In this document: positions 59,536 through 64,000 of the stretch, one piece after another
Layout: every line of letters begins with the position of its first letter
How positions within the stretch are numbered: the first letter of the stretch is position 1
Assembly: GCF_034190915.1 (NCBI RefSeq)
Contig: NW_026947496.1
Coordinates: 56,802,501 to 56,866,500, forward strand
Direction: 5' to 3'
Source of the DNA: Cavia porcellus
Lineage: Eukaryota; Chordata; Mammalia; Rodentia; Caviidae
DNA length: 64,000 bases
Notes under the pieces: model-generated
Database searches by the model: none
The model's input: only the letters and a program-made list of their open reading frames with translations
What the model was told of the DNA's origin: nothing
Position numbers and translations under genes: made by a program

Positions 59536-60070
59536 ATCTTCTAGGCTTGCTTGGGATCAACTGGAGGTGTGAGACTGCATTTTGCTCTTTCATTTTGTCA
59601 TTTTCCTATATTCCCTTAGGAAAGCTGGGCAAGGTTTCAGTTTTTTCTATCTACCCCTACTGCAGGGAGTTTCCCCAGGTGAGTGGAGGTCATTAAATAG
59701 GCCTTACCAGGTGGCTCCCAGCAACTCTTGGTCACTAGGTGGGGCCCAACTAGGTCCTGACGGACCTTCTCATGGGTTCTCTGGTGATGAGGAGTGCTGG
59801 GCAGGGCCCTATCAGGCTCCAAGTGTCTAGGCTTTCTCAGAGGTTGGAGATTGCTATGTGTACTTTCAGCTCACTAGGCAGAGTGCTGGTGATTCCAGGC
59901 CACTTGGGAGTTGCTGGATAGGGCCCAAGTAGGTATGGAGGGACCTTTCAGTGAGTTCTCCAGTGATGGGGGTCACTAGTTGGGCCTTACTAGGCTCAAA
60001 GTGCACACGAGATGGAAATCACTATGGGCATTTTCAGCTCATAAGGCAGAGCGCAGGTAGCTCCAGGCCT
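59536..60070 (-). promoter_or_regulatory. LINE-1 5' UTR with tandem promoter monomers
   Basis: GC-richer than its surroundings. Two monomers align over most of their length: 59775-59901 and 59952-60068, sharing 'gttctc(tg/ca)gtgatg', 'caggctc..aagtg', 'ttttcagctca', 'aggcagag' and 'ctccaggcc' or 'ttccaggcc'. The offset is about 170-180 bp. A third, internally shortened copy lies at about 59678-59775 ('ggaggtcattaaataggcct' against 'gggggtcactagttgggcct'). Tandem 5' monomers act as RNA polymerase II promoters in mouse L1; that role here is inferred. Transcription would run leftwards into ORF1. Confidence 0.7.
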
Positions 60071-61468
60071 TTTATTTTTATTCTTATAAGGTCTTTAAAT
60101 ACCTTAACAGAAGGTTTTAATGTATATCAAAATATCAATAGAGATGAAAGATACTATCTGCAAAAGTGATGCAAAATCATAAGTCACTATGTAAATGCAA
60201 ACTATGAGTCAATTTAAAACACATCATCTAAAATACAAGGGCATTTGATTTTTCTGGTTTTACTTAAAACTAATTTTAGACTTTTATAGGAAATGCATTA
60301 ATAGCACTGCATTTCTCTTTCAAATTTTCCCAAGTTACATTGAGCATTACTATAATAGGAAATTGACATGGGTGTAATATGCAAATCTCACTTAGCTCTC
60401 ATCAGTTTTCTTATGTATGTGTAGTCCTGTCTCATTTTATCATATGCATATATCTGTGTTGCTTTCTTGATTCTTTTCTTGTCTTCATCTTTCACATTCC
60501 AAGATTTTACCAGGAACGTTCATTTGATCTCAGAGAAATAATGTTTGCTCCTGTATTCTACACACTAGCTTTCCTTTCTGGTCTCTATTTTCCATCTTCC
60601 CTGTTCTACACTACCTTCTGCACTATCATCATAAGATCCTGTGAGCACGTTTAATGGTCTCATACAAGCTCAAGTACAACTTCTTCTCTGGAATCTGCCG
60701 TTACCAGGCTCCTGATTACTCCTGTACTCTTGTCTCTGAGTCTTTTATAATTATGCTTGACATTAGACTTCACAAATATACCCTTAAGTCTCCCTGATGT
60801 ACATGATAGGATCACACTTCACTACTTTTTAAAATTAAGGCGTACACATCAGGTTTATTTTGACTCAGAAAATGTGAGCAAAAATAAGGCTTGCAATTCA
60901 AGGAGAAAATATTCAACAGCCAGGTTGGAAATACCAAAAGTTCCTTTTCTGCTGCACAGATGAATAATGCTATGCATGTTAGATGTGCTGACAGCTTTAG
61001 GAAAGTTGACCTCTAAAGAAGAGAGACTGAACTTTATTGTCATTAAGCAACAAACCTTAGTATTTTAAGCCACAAACTTTCTGTGGCATTTTGTTAATTC
61101 AGACATCACAACACAATTCTGTGGTTGTTTCCTCAGGGAATCCATGTCTTCTAGGCATTTGCTTGATGGATGTCTATACAATATTTAAAGACTTATTCAA
61201 GTATCACCTCCCTTCTCTAGTTTGTGTTTCTACTCTATCAACAATTCTAGTTCTCTTATTTGTATCTCACAGAAATATGTGTACATGTATATGTGTGTTT
61301 ACATACACTGGCATATGATCACAAGACAGTTGTTCATTTGATTCCATCCCTTGGAAAATTACTAGCTATTCAAGGGTAAATGTACTCTGAGGTAGAAAAA
61401 GCTGAATTTCTCCTTGCTTTGTTTTCATAACTGAGCCATCCTTCCTCCCTTTACATTTTAGAAAGGGC
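60071..61468. other. Unclassified DNA, no gene seen
   Basis: A 91-codon frame at 60379-60654 is Phe/Ser/Ile-rich and resembles no family. 60757-61318 holds short frames only. Around 61130-61240, 'aagtatcacctcccttctct' faintly recalls L2. Confidence 0.45.
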
Positions 61469-61585
61469 CAGATTCCCTACTCTTTTTTTTTTACCGGTAC
61501 CAGGGATCGAACTCACAACCACACACCTACAAGGGAGGCGCTTATGCTGCTGAGCTAAACCCCCAGCCCCTATCAGATCCCCTAC
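61469..61585 (-). mobile_element. ID SINE, antisense, with near-perfect target-site duplication
   Basis: A T-run tail (61483-61492) is followed by the antisense body 'accggtaccagggatcgaac' (B-box region, 61493), 'aagggaggcgcttatgctgc' and 'tgagctaaacccccagcccc' (A box and 5' end, to about 61570). The flanks CAGATTCCCTAC (61469-61480) and CAGATCCCCTAC (61574-61585) differ at one base. A moderately young copy on the minus strand. Confidence 0.93.
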
Positions 61586-61784
61586 CCTTGAAACTATGTT
61601 TGTAAACTTTTCTTTAAGCTAGTGTAATTAAAATTTTATCAAGGGAGTGTGATAATAAGTGATACACTTCTCTCACTTTTAAGGACAATTGCCATCCTCT
61701 TCTTTTTTCTTATGCCTTTCATTGGCTGGAATGTAAATGTGGTTGGAAGCTAGAATCAATCATGTAAGAAAGGATAATGCTCAC

Positions 61785-62000
61785 AGGCCAGTAACCCAAG
61801 GTCCATGGAATAAATCCAAACCACCACTGGATTCAGAAATCAACTTTTATTAGAACACGGCAATAACTGTTCACCTAATTTTGGCTTTGGATTCTTTTGT
61901 ACTATAATAGCAGAGGTCTCAGAGCCTGTGTGGCCTTCAAAGTCTAGAATATTGACAACTCTGTCCATTTATAGAAAATATTCAACCATTTTCTAGGCTA
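61785..62000 (-). mobile_element. hAT-type DNA transposon fossil, antisense
   Basis: Strong word order of a common hAT-Charlie-like element: 'acttttattagaacacggca' (61843), 'taactgttcacctaattttg', 'actataatagcagaggtctc' (61902), 'gcctgtgtggccttcaaagt' (61925), 'ctagaatattgacaactctg' and 'tttatagaaaatattcaacc' near 61970. Non-autonomous, no transposase. Confidence 0.75.
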
Positions 62001-62186
62001 GTAGATAGTAGACTGGCAAGGAAGAAATTACCTGGATACATGGATAACATCATGAAGCAAAGAAGACTTTCCATGGTGGACAATCTACCTTTATCGGTAA
62101 CATCACCATAGAGAAAACATTTAATTTGTTTGAGCCATGATGCAATAAGGACTCTTGGGAGATTACCTAAAGTAGATGAAACAAAG

Positions 62187-62188
<2 letters not shown>

Positions 62189-62234
<46 letters not shown>
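62189..62234. repeat. (AT)n microsatellite
   Basis: Uninterrupted AT dinucleotide run of about 46 bases. Confidence 0.98.
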
Positions 62235-62236
<2 letters not shown>

Positions 62237-63302
62237 ACCACTTTTGAGCCACACAGGGGCTTTGGAAGCATATATTGGGATAAGCTTCTTGAAAGAAAAC
62301 TGTAAATTCTATGACAATAATTCTATAGCTGTAATGACAGTAATATAATAAAGATAGACATCATATAAATGAGTATTCATGCATTTTTATTCATATATGT
62401 AGGTAAACCTGTTTTAGAGAAAATGCTAACACATTTCATTGTACAATAATATGAGACAAATTTGGAGACAAGAAAGGATGTGTTCAAACCTAAGGCCTTC
62501 CACTATTGGATGTGTGTTCTGAATGATTACATATAAAATGGAATTACCATTGTACTTTTTTGTGATTACTGTAGAAAGAAATTAGCTCACATAAAACATC
62601 TCATCAAGATTACAGGCTTCTTTAGAAATCCCTGGAAACGACATTATTGATTCAAATTTGACTGCTCTATCCCAAAATGCAATAATGTATTAATCAAATG
62701 TCACAATAGAAGTGATACAGAGTTATGGTGCTGACTTTCCAGTTTGGGATTCTAATAAATTCAGGAGCAATATTGAAAAAGACAAAGTGGACATGTGAGG
62801 CAACCAACAATTTCTACCATAAACATTAACCTAGAAGAAAATGTGGATTTCGTGTCAATTGACTACTTTATATTTTTCATTACCTTTATTTCTAGATCAA
62901 TGAGCTATAAAATTAAATGCATGTGCTGAGGAATGTATCATTCCTCAAGGAGTTACGATGTTAAGTACCTATATGAAGTAGACAACAGTAGATTTCCTTG
63001 CCACATAGGATATATTGCATGATTGCAATTAAAAATTAACCATTGAGAAGTTCCAGAAGAAATTAATGAATAAGCAACAACTAAAGAGATAATTAGAAGA
63101 AGGAAGAAGGGGAGAAAACAAGTATGAAGTCACAGGGTGGAGAGCACACAATGTTAGAATTAAAGACCAGGAGCTGGGACTCCAAATGGGGCAAGATAGG
63201 TCTAAGGAGAATACTTTAAGTTTTGGAGAAACAAAAGGGAATGCCATTAAGAATTTTAGAATGTCATTAAGAATTTTGGAAGGCGAAAATGTAGAAAGCT
63301 GC
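62235..63302. other. Unclassified DNA with a 20-bp tandem duplication
   Basis: No gene. 63241-63260 and 63261-63280 are adjacent 20-bp copies differing at two bases. The 72-codon minus-strand frame (63029-63247) has no recognised domain. Confidence 0.55.
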
Positions 63303-64000
63303 TTTTTTACTTATCAAGTTTATTTTTATTAGTATATTGTTGTAATACATGTAGTTTATAAACATCTTGGGTAGTGGGCACCTGAACCTAATATAGCTTG
63401 ATTCTTTCAATTTTCTTTGCTTCCCTCCTGCCTCTCTCTCTCCTCTTCTAAAACATTCTCCTTTCTCATTTTGGTTCCATGGTATTATTGTTATTATCTC
63501 ATGTTTGTATGATGCTCAATGTTTACACTTATTAAAAGTATTAGGTTCCTGTACGTGGCATAACTTTATTCTGCTAATTTCACTCTCTGATCCTCCTGTC
63601 TCACACTCTGTCTGACACTTTCCATTTGAAGAGACTTAGCCCCTTGTCTCCTTCTACCCATCCTCTGTTGTGTTGCTTTTGCGCTTACCTTACTCAAATG
63701 AGAGACAGTATAGAGTTTGTATGTGTAGTTTATTTTACTCAACATTGTATTTTCCAGGTGCATCCATTTTCCTATAAATGTCTCAAATTTGTCTTTCTTT
63801 ATAGCTAGTGTTTCACTGTGTATAAATACCACATTTTCTTTACCCATTGGTCTGTTTGTGGATATACAGGCCACATCTAGCCTGCTTTTAGCTATTATGA
63901 ATTGTGCTGTTATTAATATTGGTATGCATATATTTCTGTAGCATTATGTCTTTATTTCTTTAGGGAAGATTCATAGAAAGGGTATAGCTGAATTACATGG
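63303..64000 (-). mobile_element. LINE-1 3' end, minus strand, cut by the window edge
   Basis: Contains a 3' UTR (about 63303-63560) and the end of ORF2 (63566-64000). Antisense nucleotide landmarks are 'aggtgcatccattttcctat' (63757), 'aaataccacattttctttac' (63823), 'tgtttgtggatatacaggcc' near 63852 and 'ctattatgaattgtgctgtt' (63892), all in L1 ORF2 carboxyl-terminal order. Its sense direction runs leftwards, so the 5' part lies beyond base 64000. It cannot be the missing 3' half of the L1 at 57375-60070 unless a rearrangement occurred. Confidence 0.85.
63566..63874 (-). pseudogene. LINE-1 ORF2 carboxyl-terminal fragment
   Basis: A 102-codon minus-strand frame. 'LAIKKDKFETFIGKWMHLEN' followed by 'TMLSKINYTYKLYTVSHLSK' matches the extreme carboxyl terminus of L1 ORF2p, where an AIKK-type block is followed by F-GKWM-LE and LSK. 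The residues after that (Arg/Gln/Lys-rich) run beyond the usual stop and probably read through the 3' UTR. The Met at 63874 is not a real start; the upstream frame is broken. Confidence 0.85.

Larger units (their letters stand above)
57375..60070 (-). mobile_element. LINE-1, 5' part only (promoter monomers, ORF1, ORF2 endonuclease region)
   Basis: A minus-strand LINE-1 reads right to left: 5' UTR with tandem monomers (59536-60070), ORF1 (about 58556-59535), a short inter-ORF gap and the ORF2 amino-terminal endonuclease with following linker sequence (57375-58520). The recognisable match stops near 57375, before the reverse transcriptase region. No 3' UTR or A-tail (a T run on this strand) follows. 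LINE-1 copies normally lose the 5' end, so a copy that keeps its promoter and lacks its 3' half points to a later deletion, recombination or rearrangement. Stops and frameshifts show that it is dead. Confidence 0.88.

Noticed and set aside
1..64000. CRISPR array, phage, plasmid or bacterial operon
   Set aside because: No regularly spaced repeats with unique spacers, no ribosome-binding-site-led gene runs and no long coding frames; SINE and LINE content marks it as mammalian.

Overview
The window looks like mammalian nuclear DNA from a non-murine rodent. It is AT-rich by eye and dense in microsatellites and interspersed repeats. I found no host protein-coding gene, rRNA, functional tRNA, CRISPR array or bacterial-type operon that I can support. 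Nearly all short open reading frames look like chance frames in AT-rich DNA or frames running through repeats. The lineage call rests on SINEs: young tRNA-Ala-like ID elements (38659, 42658, antisense 61481), 7SL-derived B1 monomers with the rodent internal duplication (33907, 38157), and antisense ID+B1 composites of the B1-dID type (17513, 46990). That combination fits the squirrel/dormouse/beaver side of Rodentia better than mouse or rat. I cannot name the species.

Layout. 1-14 kb holds old MaLR LTRs (MLT1 at 638 and antisense at 7345; an MT-like LTR at 6370; a head-to-head LTR pair at 13587-14000), ancient L1 3' ends (1040, 3728, 9468), DNA transposon fossils (MER5A at 3586, MER2 at 12029) and MIR copies. 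14-29 kb is mostly sequence I could not classify, with isolated SINE, LTR and L2 fragments. 29-45 kb has most of the young SINEs, plus MIR, L2 and L1M pieces and a decayed coding-like patch at 36.2 kb. 45-56 kb has a 239-bp AT-rich inverted repeat, a long TA array and MaLR, MER5A and MER20-like fossils. 56-64 kb holds an unclassified repeat with internal duplications, the 5' part of a minus-strand LINE-1 (promoter monomers, ORF1 and the ORF2 endonuclease part, all broken), a hAT fossil and the 3' end of a second minus-strand LINE-1 cut by the window edge.

No genes here work together. The window is best read as intergenic (gene-desert) DNA or the inside of a large intron. No new biological system could be supported. 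The points most worth a second look are the LINE-1 that keeps its 5' end but lacks its 3' half, its tandem promoter monomers, the AT-rich palindrome and the unclassified element at 56.1-56.8 kb. Repeat family names come from remembered consensus patterns, not from a database run, and boundaries are approximate unless target-site duplications are given.
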